This document shows, in pieces, positions 19,060 through 29,637 of a DNA stretch of 64,000 bases. Below the pieces are notes generated by a model that was not told the DNA's origin, did not search any database, and was given only the letters and a program-made list of their open reading frames with translations. The DNA lies in the NCBI GenBank assembly GCA_019218375.1, contig JAHUUK010000001.1, positions 310,001 through 374,000 on the forward strand. The letters are read 5' to 3'. Every line of letters begins with the position of its first letter. Within the stretch, counting starts at the first letter, position 1. The position numbers and the translations under genes were made by a program. This stretch comes from Dermabacteraceae bacterium TAE3-ERU5 (GTDB lineage Bacteria; Actinomycetota; Actinomycetes; Actinomycetales; Dermabacteraceae).

Positions 19060-19478
19060 CAGATGTCACCACCCTCTCGCGAAAGAATACGGCACTTCAT
19101 GGGGAGCTTGTGGATTGCGAGACGAAGAGCCTCACGAGCCACAGACTCGGGAACGCCAGCGACCTCGAACATAACGCGTCCGGGCTTTACGTTGGCTACC
19201 CACCACTCGACGGAACCCTTACCGGAACCCATGCGGACTTCCGCAGGCTTCTTGGTGAGGGGACGATCCGGGTAGATGTTGATGTACACCTTGCCGCCAC
19301 GCTTCATGTGACGGGTCATGGCGATACGAGCCGCTTCGATCTGACGGTTGGTGACGTATGCCGGGCCGAGGGCCTGGATACCGTACTCACCGAATGCCAG
19401 ATCAGCGCCGCCCTTGGTCATACCACGACGGGTGGGGTGGTGCTGCTTGCGGTGCTTAGTCCTGCGCGGAATCAGCAT
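19059..19478 (-). CDS. rplP: Large-subunit ribosomal protein uL16
   Basis: The 139-residue protein has [40 protein letters not shown] and the [20 protein letters not shown] segment. It organises the A-site region of the 50S subunit. It starts 5 bp after rpsC and overlaps rpmC. Confidence 0.98.
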   Translation of the reverse strand: MLIPRRTKHRKQHHPTRRGMTKGGADLAFGEYGIQALGPAYVTNRQIEAARIAMTRHMKRGGKVYINIYPDRPLTKKPAEVRMGSGKGSVEWWVANVKPGRVMFEVAGVPESVAREALRLAIHKLPMKCRILSREGGDI

Positions 19479-19483
19479 GTCGC

Positions 19484-20296
19484 TCAGGCCTCCGTTCCGT
19501 TATCGGCAGGCGCCGCGGTCTCCTTGGGAGCCGACTCGGGAGCCTGCTGTTCGCGGCGAGCCGCGTTACGCTCGTTGCGGCGTCCACGCGGACGCTCGGC
19601 GCGGGGACCGCGGCCCGAGCGGGGAGCCTGGGAAGCAGCCTGAGCCGCGAGCTCCTTGGCGGTGACGTCGCCCTTGTAGATCCACACCTTGACGCCGATA
19701 CGGCCGAAGGCAGTGCGTGCCTCGTAGAAGCCGTAGTCGATGTTGGCGCGGAGGGTGTGCAGCGGCACGCGACCTTCGCGGTAGAACTCGCTCCGGCTCA
19801 TTTCCGCGCCGCCGAGGCGACCGGAAACTGCCACACGGATACCCTTGGCGCCCGCACGCTGTGCGGACTGGATACCCTTGCGCATGGCGCGACGGAACGA
19901 AACGCGGCTCGCGAGCTGCTCTGCGATACCCTGTGCGACCAGCTGAGCGTCGGCCTCGGGGTTCTTGACCTCGAGGATGTTCAGCTGAATCTGCTTGCCG
20001 GTGAGCTTCTCCAGCTCGCCGCGCAGACGCTCGGCCTCCGCACCGCGACGCCCGATAACGATACCGGGGCGAGCGGTGTGCAGGTCGACGCGGACACGAT
20101 CACGGGTACGCTCGATCTCTACCTTGGAGATGCCGGCGCGCTCGAGTCCTTCGGACATGAGCTTACGAATCGCGACGTCTTCCTTCACGTAGTCGCGGTA
20201 GCGCTGACCCTGTTTGGTGGAGTCGGCGAACCAACGGCTGGTGTGCTCCGTGGTGATCCCGAGGCGGAACCCGTTCGGATTGACCTTCTGGCCCAC
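19484..20296 (-). CDS. rpsC: Small-subunit ribosomal protein uS3
   Basis: The 270-residue protein has [20 protein letters not shown], the KH domain [20 protein letters not shown] and the C-terminal [21 protein letters not shown] tail of about 55 residues rich in Arg, Ala and Pro follows, which is common in Actinomycetota. It lines the mRNA entry tunnel. The GTG start shares a base with the rplV stop (TAGTG). Confidence 0.98.
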   Translation of the reverse strand: MGQKVNPNGFRLGITTEHTSRWFADSTKQGQRYRDYVKEDVAIRKLMSEGLERAGISKVEIERTRDRVRVDLHTARPGIVIGRRGAEAERLRGELEKLTGKQIQLNILEVKNPEADAQLVAQGIAEQLASRVSFRRAMRKGIQSAQRAGAKGIRVAVSGRLGGAEMSRSEFYREGRVPLHTLRANIDYGFYEARTAFGRIGVKVWIYKGDVTAKELAAQAASQAPRSGRGPRAERPRGRRNERNAARREQQAPESAPKETAAPADNGTEA

Positions 20297-20661
20297 TAGC
20301 GGGTCTCCTTCTTCTTCGCGGGGGCAACAACCACAGTGATGTGGCTGGTGCGCTTACGGATCTGGAAGGCACGACCCTGTGCGCGCGGCTGAATGCGCTT
20401 CATGGTCGGGCCCTCGTCGACGTAGGCCTGCGAGATGACGAGTTCGCGTTCGTCAAAACGCTCCCCCGCCGCTTCGGCCTTTACCCGGGCGTTGGCGATC
20501 GCGGACTTGACGAGCTTGTAAACCGGCTCGCTGGCGGCCTGCGGTGCGAACCGCAGAACGTCCAGTGCCTCACTCGTCTTCTTGCCACGGATCAGGTCAA
20601 CGACGCGCCGGGCCTTCATGGGCGACGTGCGGAGATACCGCACCTGCGCCTTGGCTTCCAT
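20296..20661 (-). CDS. rplV: Large-subunit ribosomal protein uL22
   Basis: The 121-residue protein has [40 protein letters not shown] and the extended tunnel loop [20 protein letters not shown]. The loop residues associated with macrolide response look intact. It lies between rpsS and rpsC in the normal S10 order. Confidence 0.98.
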   Translation of the reverse strand: MEAKAQVRYLRTSPMKARRVVDLIRGKKTSEALDVLRFAPQAASEPVYKLVKSAIANARVKAEAAGERFDERELVISQAYVDEGPTMKRIQPRAQGRAFQIRKRTSHITVVVAPAKKKETR

Positions 20662-20716
20662 TGCTGTCCTGCTTTCTCTTTGAGTTCGAGAAGAGCGCTT
20701 CCACTAACCCAGCGGG

Positions 20717-20998
20717 TTAGCGGCGGCGACCCTTCTTGTCGTCCTTCTCGTGGCCCTTGAAAGTCCGCGTGGGTGCGAACTCGCCGAGCTTGTGCCCAAC
20801 CATCGACTCGGTGACGAACACCGTGACGTGCTTGCGACCGTCGTGCACTGCGAAGGTATGGCCGAGGAAGTCCGGCGTAATAACCGAACGGCGCGACCAT
20901 GTCTTGATGACGTTCTTGGTGCCCTTTTCGTTCTGAGCGTCAACCTTCTTCTGAAGGTGATCGTCGACGAAGGGGCCCTTACTAAGGCTGCGTGGCAT
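20717..20998 (-). CDS. rpsS: Small-subunit ribosomal protein uS19
   Basis: The 93-residue protein has [40 protein letters not shown] and [17 protein letters not shown]. It is a 30S head protein that pairs with S13. A 55-bp gap separates it from rplV and 15 bp from rplB. Confidence 0.98.
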   Translation of the reverse strand: MPRSLSKGPFVDDHLQKKVDAQNEKGTKNVIKTWSRRSVITPDFLGHTFAVHDGRKHVTVFVTESMVGHKLGEFAPTRTFKGHEKDDKKGRRR

Positions 20999-21013
20999 TC
21001 TCGTGTCTCCCTA

Positions 21014-21850
<837 letters not shown>

Positions 21851-21896
21851 GGTGGGTTTTCCTCGTGCTCTCTGTGTTCTTCACAGTTCGGACGCC

Positions 21897-22199
21897 TTAG
21901 GCGACCGAACCTCCGAAGATGTCGATGGTTCCTTCAGCGAGGGTCACGATGGCACGCTTGGTGTCCTTGCGCTTACCCATGCCGAAGCGGGTCCGACGGG
22001 ACTTGCCCTGACGGTTCATGGTGTTGACGGAAGCAACCTTCACGCCAAACACCTTCTCCACGGCGATCTTGATTTCGGTCTTGTTGGCGCGGGGGTCCAC
22101 CAGGAAGGTGTACTTGCCCTCTTCCATCAGGCCGAAGCTCTTCTCCGAGTTCACCGGCGCGAGCAGAATGTCGCGCGGATCCTTGGCGATGACGCTCAC
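21897..22199 (-). CDS. rplW: Large-subunit ribosomal protein uL23
   Basis: The 100-residue protein has [40 protein letters not shown] and [20 protein letters not shown]. It is an exit-tunnel protein that docks trigger factor and SRP. The GTG start overlaps the rplD TGA (GTGA). Confidence 0.98.
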   Translation of the reverse strand: MSVIAKDPRDILLAPVNSEKSFGLMEEGKYTFLVDPRANKTEIKIAVEKVFGVKVASVNTMNRQGKSRRTRFGMGKRKDTKRAIVTLAEGTIDIFGGSVA

Positions 22200-22879
22200 T
22201 TGCTTTCCTCCTTGGAGGTTGCGGCGACCGACTTAGCGGACGCGAGGGTGGCACGAGCCACGAAATCCTCCAGCGAAGCCTCGGTGAAGACGACGTCGTC
22301 ACTGAGCATCACGTCGTAGGTGTTGAGCTGGTCAACGTAAACGACGTGGGTGTCGGGAAGGTTCCGTGCGGACAGCGCGCCGAAGTCGTCCTCGCGGGCG
22401 ATAACCACGAGACGGTGACGGCGATCGGTCACGTTCGCAAGGGTCGCACGTGCAGCCTTGGTGGACGGGGTCTCCCCTGCCAGCAGAGCCGACACGACGT
22501 GGATGCGGCCGTGACGAGCGCGATCCGAGAGGGCTCCGCGCAGAGCGGCTGCCTTCATCTTCTTCGGGGTGCGCTGCGAGTAGTCACGCGGGACCGGGCC
22601 GTGCACAACGCCACCACCGGTGAACTGGGGTGCGCGGATCGAGCCCTGGCGTGCGCGGCCGGTGCCCTTCTGCTTGTACGGCTTGCGGCCGCCACCGCTG
22701 ACTTCACCGCGGGACTTCGCCTTGTGCGTGCCCTGGCGTGCCGCGGCCTGCTGGGCCACAACAACCTGGTGAATAAGCGCGACGTTGGTCTGGACGTCGA
22801 AAATTTCGGCGGGGAGCTCGGCAGTGCCGGACTTCTTTCCAGCCGGATCGAGGACGTCTACGGTCAGGTTAGCTGCCAT
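22196..22879 (-). CDS. rplD: Large-subunit ribosomal protein uL4
   Basis: The 227-residue protein has [20 protein letters not shown], the tunnel loop [20 protein letters not shown] and [21 protein letters not shown]4 lines the exit tunnel and in some bacteria represses the S10 operon through its leader. It lies between rplC and rplW with minimal spacing. Confidence 0.98.
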   Translation of the reverse strand: MAANLTVDVLDPAGKKSGTAELPAEIFDVQTNVALIHQVVVAQQAAARQGTHKAKSRGEVSGGGRKPYKQKGTGRARQGSIRAPQFTGGGVVHGPVPRDYSQRTPKKMKAAALRGALSDRARHGRIHVVSALLAGETPSTKAARATLANVTDRRHRLVVIAREDDFGALSARNLPDTHVVYVDQLNTYDVMLSDDVVFTEASLEDFVARATLASAKSVAATSKEESK

Positions 22880-22884
22880 CAGAC

Positions 22885-23565
22885 TCAGGCCTCCTTCGCG
22901 GAGCTCTTGACGGCCGAGCGGACCAGCACGACGCCGCCCTTGGGGCCGGGAACGGCACCCTTGACGAGCACGAGGCCCTTCTCGACGTCGACCGCGTGAA
23001 CGGTCAGGTTCTGGACACTGGCACGGACGTTGCCCATGCGGCCTGCCATACGCAGACCCTTGAACACGCGTCCGGGGGTGGAAGCGCCACCAATCGAGCC
23101 CGGCTTGCGGTGGTTGCGGTGCGCACCGTGGGAGGCGCCAACACCGGCGAAGCCGTGACGCTTCATAACACCGGCGGTGCCCTTACCCTTGGTGGTGCCC
23201 ACAACGTCTACCTTCTGGCCAGCCTCGAAAACCGACGCGTCGATTTCCTGGCCCAGCTCGAAGTCAGAGGCGTTGATGGTACGCAGTTCCACCATGTGGC
23301 GGCGCGGGGTAACCCCGGCCTTCTCGAAGTGGCCGCGAAGCGGCTTGGTGACCTTGCGCGGATCGATCGCACCGTAGGCGATCTGTACCGAGTCGTAGCC
23401 GTCGGTTTCGGCGGTGCGGACCTGGGTCACGACGCACGGCCCAGCCTGGACGACGGTAACCGGCACAAGCTTGCCGTTTTCGTCCCAGACCTGAGTCATG
23501 CCGACCTTGGTTCCGAGCACGCCGGTCACGGCGCGCGCGCGCTGCCCTGTCAGTTCGTTGCTCAT
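22885..23565 (-). CDS. rplC: Large-subunit ribosomal protein uL3
   Basis: The 226-residue protein has [20 protein letters not shown], a central beta-barrel and the long extension [20 protein letters not shown] / [20 protein letters not shown] that reaches the peptidyl-transferase centre. It initiates 50S assembly. It starts 11 bp after rpsJ. Confidence 0.98.
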   Translation of the reverse strand: MSNELTGQRARAVTGVLGTKVGMTQVWDENGKLVPVTVVQAGPCVVTQVRTAETDGYDSVQIAYGAIDPRKVTKPLRGHFEKAGVTPRRHMVELRTINASDFELGQEIDASVFEAGQKVDVVGTTKGKGTAGVMKRHGFAGVGASHGAHRNHRKPGSIGGASTPGRVFKGLRMAGRMGNVRASVQNLTVHAVDVEKGLVLVKGAVPGPKGGVVLVRSAVKSSAKEA

Positions 23566-23576
23566 GTTCCGATACC

Positions 23577-23885
23577 TCAGAGCTTGATCTCGATGTTGAC
23601 GTCCGCGGGCAGATCGATGCGCATAAGCGAGTCCACAGCCTTCGGCGTGGGATCGACGATGTCGATCAGGCGCTTGTGCGTGCGCATCTCAAAGTGCTCA
23701 CGGGAGTCCTTGTACTTGTGGGGCGACCGAATAACGCAGAACACGTTCTTTTCGGTCGGCAGCGGCACCGGGCCCACAACAGTCGCACCTGCACGGGTGA
23801 CCGTCTCAACGATCTTGCGCGCCGAGCTATCAATCACCTCGTGATCGTACGACTTGAGCCGGATGCGGATTTTCTGTCCCGCCAT
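23577..23885 (-). CDS. rpsJ: Small-subunit ribosomal protein uS10
   Basis: The 102-residue protein has [40 protein letters not shown] and [20 protein letters not shown]. It is a 30S head protein and, as NusE, a partner of NusB in antitermination. It is the first gene of the S10 operon, with a 370-bp upstream region. Confidence 0.98.
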   Translation of the reverse strand: MAGQKIRIRLKSYDHEVIDSSARKIVETVTRAGATVVGPVPLPTEKNVFCVIRSPHKYKDSREHFEMRTHKRLIDIVDPTPKAVDSLMRIDLPADVNIEIKL

Positions 23886-24255
23886 GGCGTGGTTCGTCTC
23901 TCTCTGTTTAGAACCGCTGCTGACATTACCGATGAATCACCGACACCCGCGCTCGGGCGTGTCGCCCTCGCAAGCGGGAGGAAACCGTAACCGGCCCCTC
24001 CGGTGTATTCAACACTGCCCACTGGTCCCTCAAACGATGCGCGATCGGTGGCGATTACACCGTTCGCATCCTCGGGCCGAGCCTCATCCGGTGATCATTC
24101 AGCCTGGTTTAGAACCAAGGTGAACGGAACCGGGCATGGCGACTCACGTAGGCAACTCCAACAGTCTGCCAAATAATCATTAGAAAAACCACCCCCACCC
24201 CGGTGCGACCAGTCACACCCTAGTAATTGCGGGCAACGCGAATTATTTTGAGCTC
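23886..24255. promoter_or_regulatory. Divergent upstream region of S10 operon and stress-protein gene
   Basis: This 370-bp stretch has no gene that I can support. On the minus strand a possible promoter is TTGAGG (24033-24028) and GAATAC (24010-24005) with a 17-bp spacer, which would leave a leader of about 110 bases. In that leader CGACACCCG (from 23941) can pair with CGGGCGTGTCG (to 23964). That hairpin could take part in autoregulation, but I cannot match it to a named S10 leader. The plus-strand promoter for the 24256 gene is not clear. Confidence 0.35.
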
Positions 24256-24831
24256 ATGGCAACTAATAGTAAAAGCTCCACCCCTTCCGCGCTCTCTGCC
24301 GCACAGGTGCTTAGCCTGCGTCAGCCTCATTCGCTGGGAGTCTTTGACTCCTACGCGAAGGTGCAGAAGGCGGTAGACCATTTGGCAGATAATTCGTTCC
24401 CGGTGGAAAACACCATGATCGTCGGCACCGATCTGAAACTGATCGAGCGCGTCACCGGTCGCCTCACCTGGTCCCGCGTGCTCCTTTCCGGGGCGCTATC
24501 GGGTGCCTGGATCGGTCTCTTCATCAGTTTCCTGATGGTGATTGTTTACCCCGCCGATTGGAGCGTATTCCCGGTAGCTATCAGCGTTGGCGTAGTAACG
24601 GGCATCATCTGGTCGGCTTTCGGTTACTGGATGAGCGGTGGTCAGCGCGACTTCACCTCATTCACCACCACCGTGCCGATGAGTTTTGAACTGATGGTGG
24701 AAAACGAAAACGCCCAGCAGGCAAAGCAGATTTTGACCGCCGCGGGCATCCTGCGTCCGGAGCCGACCCAGGCTACGCCCCGCGATCCGCGCCTCCCCCA
24801 GTACGGGCTTCCCGCAGAAAGCGAAAAGTAA
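24256..24831 (+). CDS. General stress protein 17M-like (YflT domain) membrane protein
   Basis: The 191-residue protein has an N-terminal alpha/beta segment with LGVFDSYAKVQKAVDHLADN and NTMIVGTDLKLIERVTGRLT, which fits the YflT/general-stress-protein-17M family. Two hydrophobic helices follow (about 74-99 and 104-127), then a second short soluble segment ending in a Pro-rich tail. The fold is often found in stress-induced proteins of Bacillus and Actinomycetota; the biochemical role is not known. It is the only plus-strand gene between the S10 and str operons and has its own transcription. Confidence 0.75.
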   Translation: MATNSKSSTPSALSAAQVLSLRQPHSLGVFDSYAKVQKAVDHLADNSFPVENTMIVGTDLKLIERVTGRLTWSRVLLSGALSGAWIGLFISFLMVIVYPADWSVFPVAISVGVVTGIIWSAFGYWMSGGQRDFTSFTTTVPMSFELMVENENAQQAKQILTAAGILRPEPTQATPRDPRLPQYGLPAESEK

Positions 24832-24882
24832 CCCTTACCTTTCAACGCAGCGAACAAACAGTTCGCCGCGGAAGATAAACAA

Positions 24883-24910
24883 AGGGCCCGAACCTTGCGG
24901 TTCGGGCCCT
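24883..24910. terminator. Terminator between the stress-protein gene and tuf
   Basis: AGGGCCCGAA (24883-24892) pairs perfectly with TTCGGGCCCT (24901-24910) around an eight-base loop. On the minus strand it is followed by TTTGTTTATC, a good T-rich tail, so it mainly ends the tuf transcript. It can also serve the convergent plus-strand gene. Confidence 0.85.
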
Positions 24911-24930
24911 AAGTTTTAAGCTACGTCAGA

Positions 24931-26118
24931 TCACTTGGTGATCGAGGTGACGCGGCCGGAGCCAACGGTGCGGCCACCCTCACGGATAGCGAAGCCGAGG
25001 CCCTCTTCCATAGCGATCGGCTGGATCAGCTCGACGGACATCTCGGTGGAGTCGCCGGGCATGACCATCTCGGTGCCCTCGGGGAGGGTGATAACGCCGG
25101 TCACGTCGGTGGTACGGAAGTAGAACTGCGGACGGTAGTTCGAGTAGAACGGGTTGTGACGGCCGCCCTCGTCCTTGGACAGGATGTAGACCTGAGCCTC
25201 GAAGTTGGTGTGCGGGGTGATCGAACCCGGCTTCACGACAACCTGGCCACGCTCAACGTCGTCGCGCTTGGTGCCACGGAGCAGCAGGCCACAGTTCTCG
25301 CCAGCCCATGCTTCGTCCATCTGCTTGTGGAACATCTCGATACCGGTAACGGTGGTCTTCTGCGGCTCGCGGATACCCACGATCTCGACCTCAGCGTTGA
25401 TCGGCAGCTTGCCACGCTCGACCTTACCGGTAACAACGGTGCCACGACCGGTGATGGTGAAGACGTCCTCGATCGGCATCAGGAACGGCTTGTCCATGTC
25501 GCGAACCGGATCCGGGATGGACTCGTCGACAGCAGCCATGAGCTCCTGTACGGACTTGACCCACTCCGGGTCGCCCTCGAGAGCCTTCAGAGCGGAGACG
25601 CGGACAACCGGGGCGTCCTCGTCGAACTCCTGCGAAGCCAGCAGCTCGCGGACCTCCATCTCGACGAGCTCGAGGATTTCCTCGTCGTCGACCATGTCAG
25701 CCTTGTTCAGCGCGACCAGCAGGTAGGGAACACCAACCTGGCGGGCGAGCAGAACGTGCTCGCGGGTCTGAGCCATCGGGCCGTCGGTGGCGGCCACAAC
25801 GAGGATGGCGCCGTCCATCTGAGCCGCACCGGTGATCATGTTCTTGATGTAGTCGGCGTGGCCGGGAGCGTCTACGTGAGCGTAGTGGCGCTTCTCGGTC
25901 TGGTACTCGATGTGGGAAATGTTGATCGTAATACCGCGCTGCTTCTCTTCCGGCGCGTTGTCGATCTGATCGAAGTCACGCTTCTCGTTCAGATCCGGGT
26001 ACTGATCGTACAGAACCTTGGAGATAGCGGCGGTCAGCGTGGTCTTGCCGTGGTCGACGTGACCGATGGTACCGATGTTTACGTGCGGCTTAGTCCGCTC
26101 GAACTTGGCCTTGGCCAT
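24931..26118 (-). CDS. tuf: Elongation factor Tu
   Basis: The 395-residue GTPase has the P-loop GHVDHGKTT (about 19-27), switch [18 protein letters not shown] and the C-terminal domains ending in [12 protein letters not shown]. It delivers aminoacyl-tRNA to the ribosome. AGGAGG lies 7 bp before the ATG. It is the last gene of the str operon, 132 bp after fusA. That gap has AT-rich patches that might hold a secondary promoter. Codon choice is strongly biased, as expected for an abundant protein. Confidence 0.99.
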   Translation of the reverse strand: MAKAKFERTKPHVNIGTIGHVDHGKTTLTAAISKVLYDQYPDLNEKRDFDQIDNAPEEKQRGITINISHIEYQTEKRHYAHVDAPGHADYIKNMITGAAQMDGAILVVAATDGPMAQTREHVLLARQVGVPYLLVALNKADMVDDEEILELVEMEVRELLASQEFDEDAPVVRVSALKALEGDPEWVKSVQELMAAVDESIPDPVRDMDKPFLMPIEDVFTITGRGTVVTGKVERGKLPINAEVEIVGIREPQKTTVTGIEMFHKQMDEAWAGENCGLLLRGTKRDDVERGQVVVKPGSITPHTNFEAQVYILSKDEGGRHNPFYSNYRPQFYFRTTDVTGVITLPEGTEMVMPGDSTEMSVELIQPIAMEEGLGFAIREGGRTVGSGRVTSITK

Positions 26119-26250
26119 GGTGTGTCCTCCTAGGACGGTTTGTTTTGCTGTTTTTCAAACGGGCCGGGGCGGGCGACACCTAGGTACCGCCCACCGACCG
26201 GGAAGGTCATCTCGGCCAGAGTCGCTTTAATACTACCCTGACCCAGGGAC

Positions 26251-28398
26251 TCACTCGCCCCGCGTCTTCGCGACGATCTCGTCAGAAATGTTCTTCGGGA
26301 CCTCCGCGTAGCTGTGGAACTGCATGGTGTACATTGCGCGGCCCTGCGTCTTGGAACGCAGATCGCCAACGTAACCGAACATTTCCGACAGCGGGACGAG
26401 AGCACGGACGATCTTGACCCCGCTCGCGTCCTCCATCGACTGAACCTGACCGCGGCGCGAGTTCAGGTCGCCGATGACATCTCCCATGTACTCCTCGGGA
26501 GTACGGACCTCGACGTCCATGAGCGGCTCGAGCAGGACCGGGTTGGCCTTGCGCAGAGCCTCACGAGCACACATGGAGCCCGCGATCTTGAACGCCATTT
26601 CCGAGGAGTCAACGTCGTGGTAAGCACCGTCGATGAGCGACGCCTTGATACCAACGACGGGGTAACCGGCCAGAACACCCGTCTGCAGGGCGTCCTTGAT
26701 GCCAGCATCCACGCTCGGAATGTATTCGCGCGGGATACGGCCACCGGTTACAAGGTTTTCAAACTCGTAGAACACGCCCTCTTCCGCGTCGGTCAGCGGC
26801 GCGAAAGTGACCTGAACCTTACCGAACTGGCCGGAGCCACCGGTCTGCTTCTTGTGGGTGTATTCGTACTTCTCGATCGTCTTACGGATCGTCTCGCGGT
26901 AAGCAACCTGCGGCTTGCCGATGTTCGCCTCAACCTTGAACTCGCGACGCATACGGTCAACGAGGATGTCGAGGTGGAGCTCGCCCATACCGCGGATAAC
27001 GGTCTGGCCGGTCTCTTCATCGAGCTGCACCTGGAAGGTCGGGTCTTCCTTTGCGAGCTTCTGAATAGCGACGGAGAGCTTCTCCTGGTCGCCCTTGGTC
27101 TTCGGCTCAATAGCAACCGAGATAACGGGCTCCGGGAAGGTCATCGACTCGAGCTGCACCGGGTTGGAGATATCGGTCAGGGTGTCACCGGTGGTGGTGT
27201 CCTTCAGGCCGATGAACGCATAGATGTGGCCAGCGAAGGCCTCTTCTACCGGGTTCTCCTTGTTGGAGTGCATCTGGAAGAGCTTACCGATGCGCTCCTT
27301 CTTGCCGGTGGTGGCGTTCAGCACCTGGGCGCCGGTCTCCACGTGACCCGAGTAGACACGCACGTAGGTGAGCGAGCCGAAGAACGGGTGGGTGGCAACC
27401 TTGAAGGCCAGGGCCGAGAAAGGCTCGTCCACGGACGGCTCACGGGTGATCTCAACCTCTTCATCGCCCGGCTTGTGGCCCACCATGGCGGGCACGTCGA
27501 GCGGCGAGGGGAGGTAGTCGATTACGGCGTCGAGCATGGGCTGCACGCCCTTGTTCTTGAACGCCGAACCCGCGAATACCGGGTAAGCCTGCGAGGTGAT
27601 GGTCAGCTCGCGGATACCGGCCTTCAGCTCGGCAACCGAGAGGTCGCCGTTCTCGAGGTACTTCTCCATGAGCTCTTCCGAGCTCTCGGCGACGTCCTCA
27701 ACCAGCTTGGCGCGGTATTCATCGACCGTGTCCTGCAGGTCGGCCGGGATCGGAATTTCGATCTCGAGCTGGCCCTTGGTCTGGTCGCCCTTCTTCGCGT
27801 TGAACTTGGGGTTGTCCTCCGGGAAGGTGTCCGGCCAAGCGTAGGCCTTCATCTCAACCAGGTCGATGACGCCGGAGAAGTCGTTCTCGGCACCGATCGG
27901 AACCTGCATCACGAGCGGCTTAGCGCCGAGGCGCTCAATGATCGTGCGCACGGTGAAGAAGAAGTCGGCGCCCAGCTTGTCCATCTTGTTGACGAAGCAG
28001 ATGCGGGGAACGTCGTACTTGTCGGCCTGGCGCCAAACAGTCTCAGACTGCGGCTCCACGCCTTCCTTACCGTCGAATACGGCAACCGCACCGTCGAGCA
28101 CGCGCAGGGAGCGCTCCACCTCAACGGTGAAGTCGACGTGCCCGGGGGTGTCGATGATGTTGATCTGGTTGTCGTTCCAGTAGCAGGTGGTTGCCGCGGA
28201 GGTAATGGTGATACCGCGTTCCTGTTCCTGCTCCATCCAGTCCATGGTCGACGCGCCGTCGTGGGTTTCACCGATCTTGTAGTTAACACCGGTGTAGAAC
28301 AGGATGCGTTCGGTGGTGGTGGTCTTGCCGGCATCGATGTGGGCCATGATGCCGATATTGCGGACCTTGTTCAGGTCCTTGAGCACTGCGAGTGCCAC
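26251..28398 (-). CDS. fusA: Elongation factor G
   Basis: The 715-residue GTPase has the P-loop [13 protein letters not shown] (about 19-31), [25 protein letters not shown] and the C-terminal domains IV-V with [20 protein letters not shown]. It translocates tRNA and mRNA. The gene follows rpsG after 79 bp in the standard order rpsL-rpsG-fusA-tuf. No truncation is seen. Confidence 0.99.
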   Translation of the reverse strand: MALAVLKDLNKVRNIGIMAHIDAGKTTTTERILFYTGVNYKIGETHDGASTMDWMEQEQERGITITSAATTCYWNDNQINIIDTPGHVDFTVEVERSLRVLDGAVAVFDGKEGVEPQSETVWRQADKYDVPRICFVNKMDKLGADFFFTVRTIIERLGAKPLVMQVPIGAENDFSGVIDLVEMKAYAWPDTFPEDNPKFNAKKGDQTKGQLEIEIPIPADLQDTVDEYRAKLVEDVAESSEELMEKYLENGDLSVAELKAGIRELTITSQAYPVFAGSAFKNKGVQPMLDAVIDYLPSPLDVPAMVGHKPGDEEVEITREPSVDEPFSALAFKVATHPFFGSLTYVRVYSGHVETGAQVLNATTGKKERIGKLFQMHSNKENPVEEAFAGHIYAFIGLKDTTTGDTLTDISNPVQLESMTFPEPVISVAIEPKTKGDQEKLSVAIQKLAKEDPTFQVQLDEETGQTVIRGMGELHLDILVDRMRREFKVEANIGKPQVAYRETIRKTIEKYEYTHKKQTGGSGQFGKVQVTFAPLTDAEEGVFYEFENLVTGGRIPREYIPSVDAGIKDALQTGVLAGYPVVGIKASLIDGAYHDVDSSEMAFKIAGSMCAREALRKANPVLLEPLMDVEVRTPEEYMGDVIGDLNSRRGQVQSMEDASGVKIVRALVPLSEMFGYVGDLRSKTQGRAMYTMQFHSYAEVPKNISDEIVAKTRGE

Positions 28399-28477
28399 TG
28401 GCTACTGCCTTTCTAGGCTGGGGATCATGAGAGTGCTCACGACCGCGAGTAACTGCCGGGCCGAGGCCCGGACGAAG

Positions 28478-28948
28478 TCACCAGCGGTAGTGCGCGAAGG
28501 CCTTGTTGGACTCGGCCATCTTGTGCGTGTCTTCACGACGCTTCACAGCGGCACCGAGGCCGTTCGAAGCATCGAGGATCTCGTTCATGAGCCGCTCAGT
28601 CATCGTGTGCTCACGGCGAGCACGCGAGTAGCTGACCAGCCAGCGCAGCGCGAGGGTGGTCGCACGTCCCGCGCGCACCTCAACCGGCACCTGGTAGGTG
28701 GCGCCACCGACACGGCGGGAGCGGACCTCCAGGGTCGGGCGCACGTTGTCGAGGGCCTTCTTCAGCGTGATTACCGGATCGTCACCGGTCTTCTCGCGGC
28801 AGCCTTCGAGGGCACCGTAAACGATGGATTCAGCGATGGTCTTCTTGCCATCGAGCAGAACCTTGTTGATGAGCTGAGTAACCAGCGGGGAACCGTAAAC
28901 CGGGTCCACTACGAGCTGGCGCTTGGGAGCTGCTCCCTTACGAGGCAT
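28478..28948 (-). CDS. rpsG: Small-subunit ribosomal protein uS7
   Basis: The 156-residue protein has [40 protein letters not shown] and [20 protein letters not shown]. It nucleates assembly of the 30S head and contacts the E-site tRNA. The ATG overlaps the rpsL stop region (28948). Confidence 0.98.
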   Translation of the reverse strand: MPRKGAAPKRQLVVDPVYGSPLVTQLINKVLLDGKKTIAESIVYGALEGCREKTGDDPVITLKKALDNVRPTLEVRSRRVGGATYQVPVEVRAGRATTLALRWLVSYSRARREHTMTERLMNEILDASNGLGAAVKRREDTHKMAESNKAFAHYRW

Positions 28949-29322
28949 TACTTCTTCTCCTTCTTCGCGCCGTAGCGGGAGCGCGCCTGCTGGCGGCCCT
29001 TCACGCCCTGGGTGTCCAGGGAGCCACGGATGATCTTGTAACGAACACCGGGGAGGTCCTTAACACGGCCACCGCGCACGAGCACGATCGAGTGCTCCTG
29101 CAGGTTGTGGCCAACGCCGGGGATGTATGCGGTGACTTCGATACCGGAGGAGAGGCGAACACGCGCGATCTTACGCAGCGCGGAGTTCGGCTTCTTGGGG
29201 GTGGTGGTGTACACGCGGGTGCACACGCCGCGACGCTGAGGGCTTCCCTTCAGCGCGGGCGTCTTGGACTTGGCAGTCTTAGCCTGCCGGCCCTTACGCA
29301 CCAACTGCTGGATTGTAGGCAA
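28948..29322 (-). CDS. rpsL: Small-subunit ribosomal protein uS12
   Basis: The 124-residue protein has [40 protein letters not shown] and [20 protein letters not shown]. Both lysines whose substitution causes streptomycin resistance (in TPKKPNS and in RYKIIRG) are present, so the sequence is the sensitive form. It is the first gene of the str operon, behind a leader of roughly 245 bases. Confidence 0.98.
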   Translation of the reverse strand: MPTIQQLVRKGRQAKTAKSKTPALKGSPQRRGVCTRVYTTTPKKPNSALRKIARVRLSSGIEVTAYIPGVGHNLQEHSIVLVRGGRVKDLPGVRYKIIRGSLDTQGVKGRQQARSRYGAKKEKK

Positions 29323-29406
29323 CTGGTTCTCTTTCTCGTGGGCCTCTCCCCTGTTCGGGGATCGGCATCAACTTCTTTCCACCGCCCAACGTGCGGCAGG
29401 GCGACC

Positions 29407-29447
29407 CGGCAAGGTTTTGCCGACCCGCACGGTTCCCTAAGGAACCG
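29407..29447 (-). promoter_or_regulatory. Two hairpins in the str-operon leader
   Basis: CGGCAA (29407-29412) pairs with TTGCCG (29417-29422), and CGGTTCC (29430-29436) pairs with GGAACCG (29441-29447). Both are short perfect stems with four-base loops, placed about 85-125 bases upstream of rpsL. They are in the transcribed leader if the promoter at 29577-29604 is right. The rest of the 315-bp gap shows nothing gene-like. Confidence 0.45.
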
Positions 29448-29576
29448 GCGCCCGCGGTACCGTAACCTCGACATCAGCCGGGGCTACCGCCTCGACTTAT
29501 CACTCCGCACGGTGGGATCGACGTTGGACCGGCCACTGCGCGAAAAGGTCATAGGGCACCTAAGGCACTGGGACTA

Positions 29577-29604
29577 AGTTTAGCGGGCGCGGCGAGAGGG
29601 TCAA
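29577..29604 (-). promoter_or_regulatory. Promoter of the str operon (rpsL-rpsG-fusA-tuf)
   Basis: On the minus strand TTGACC (29604-29599) is followed after 16 bp by TAAACT (29582-29577). Both fit the housekeeping sigma-factor consensus well and this is the best promoter in the window. It gives a long untranslated leader. Confidence 0.7.
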
Positions 29605-29637
29605 AACAGTGTGTTTGACTACGCACGCGCCACGCCG

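Noticed and set aside
26314-28416. A 700-codon open frame opposite fusA, and a 634-codon frame opposite purL (5303-7207)
   Set aside because: Both lie exactly against conserved genes, have no ribosome binding site and show no domain.
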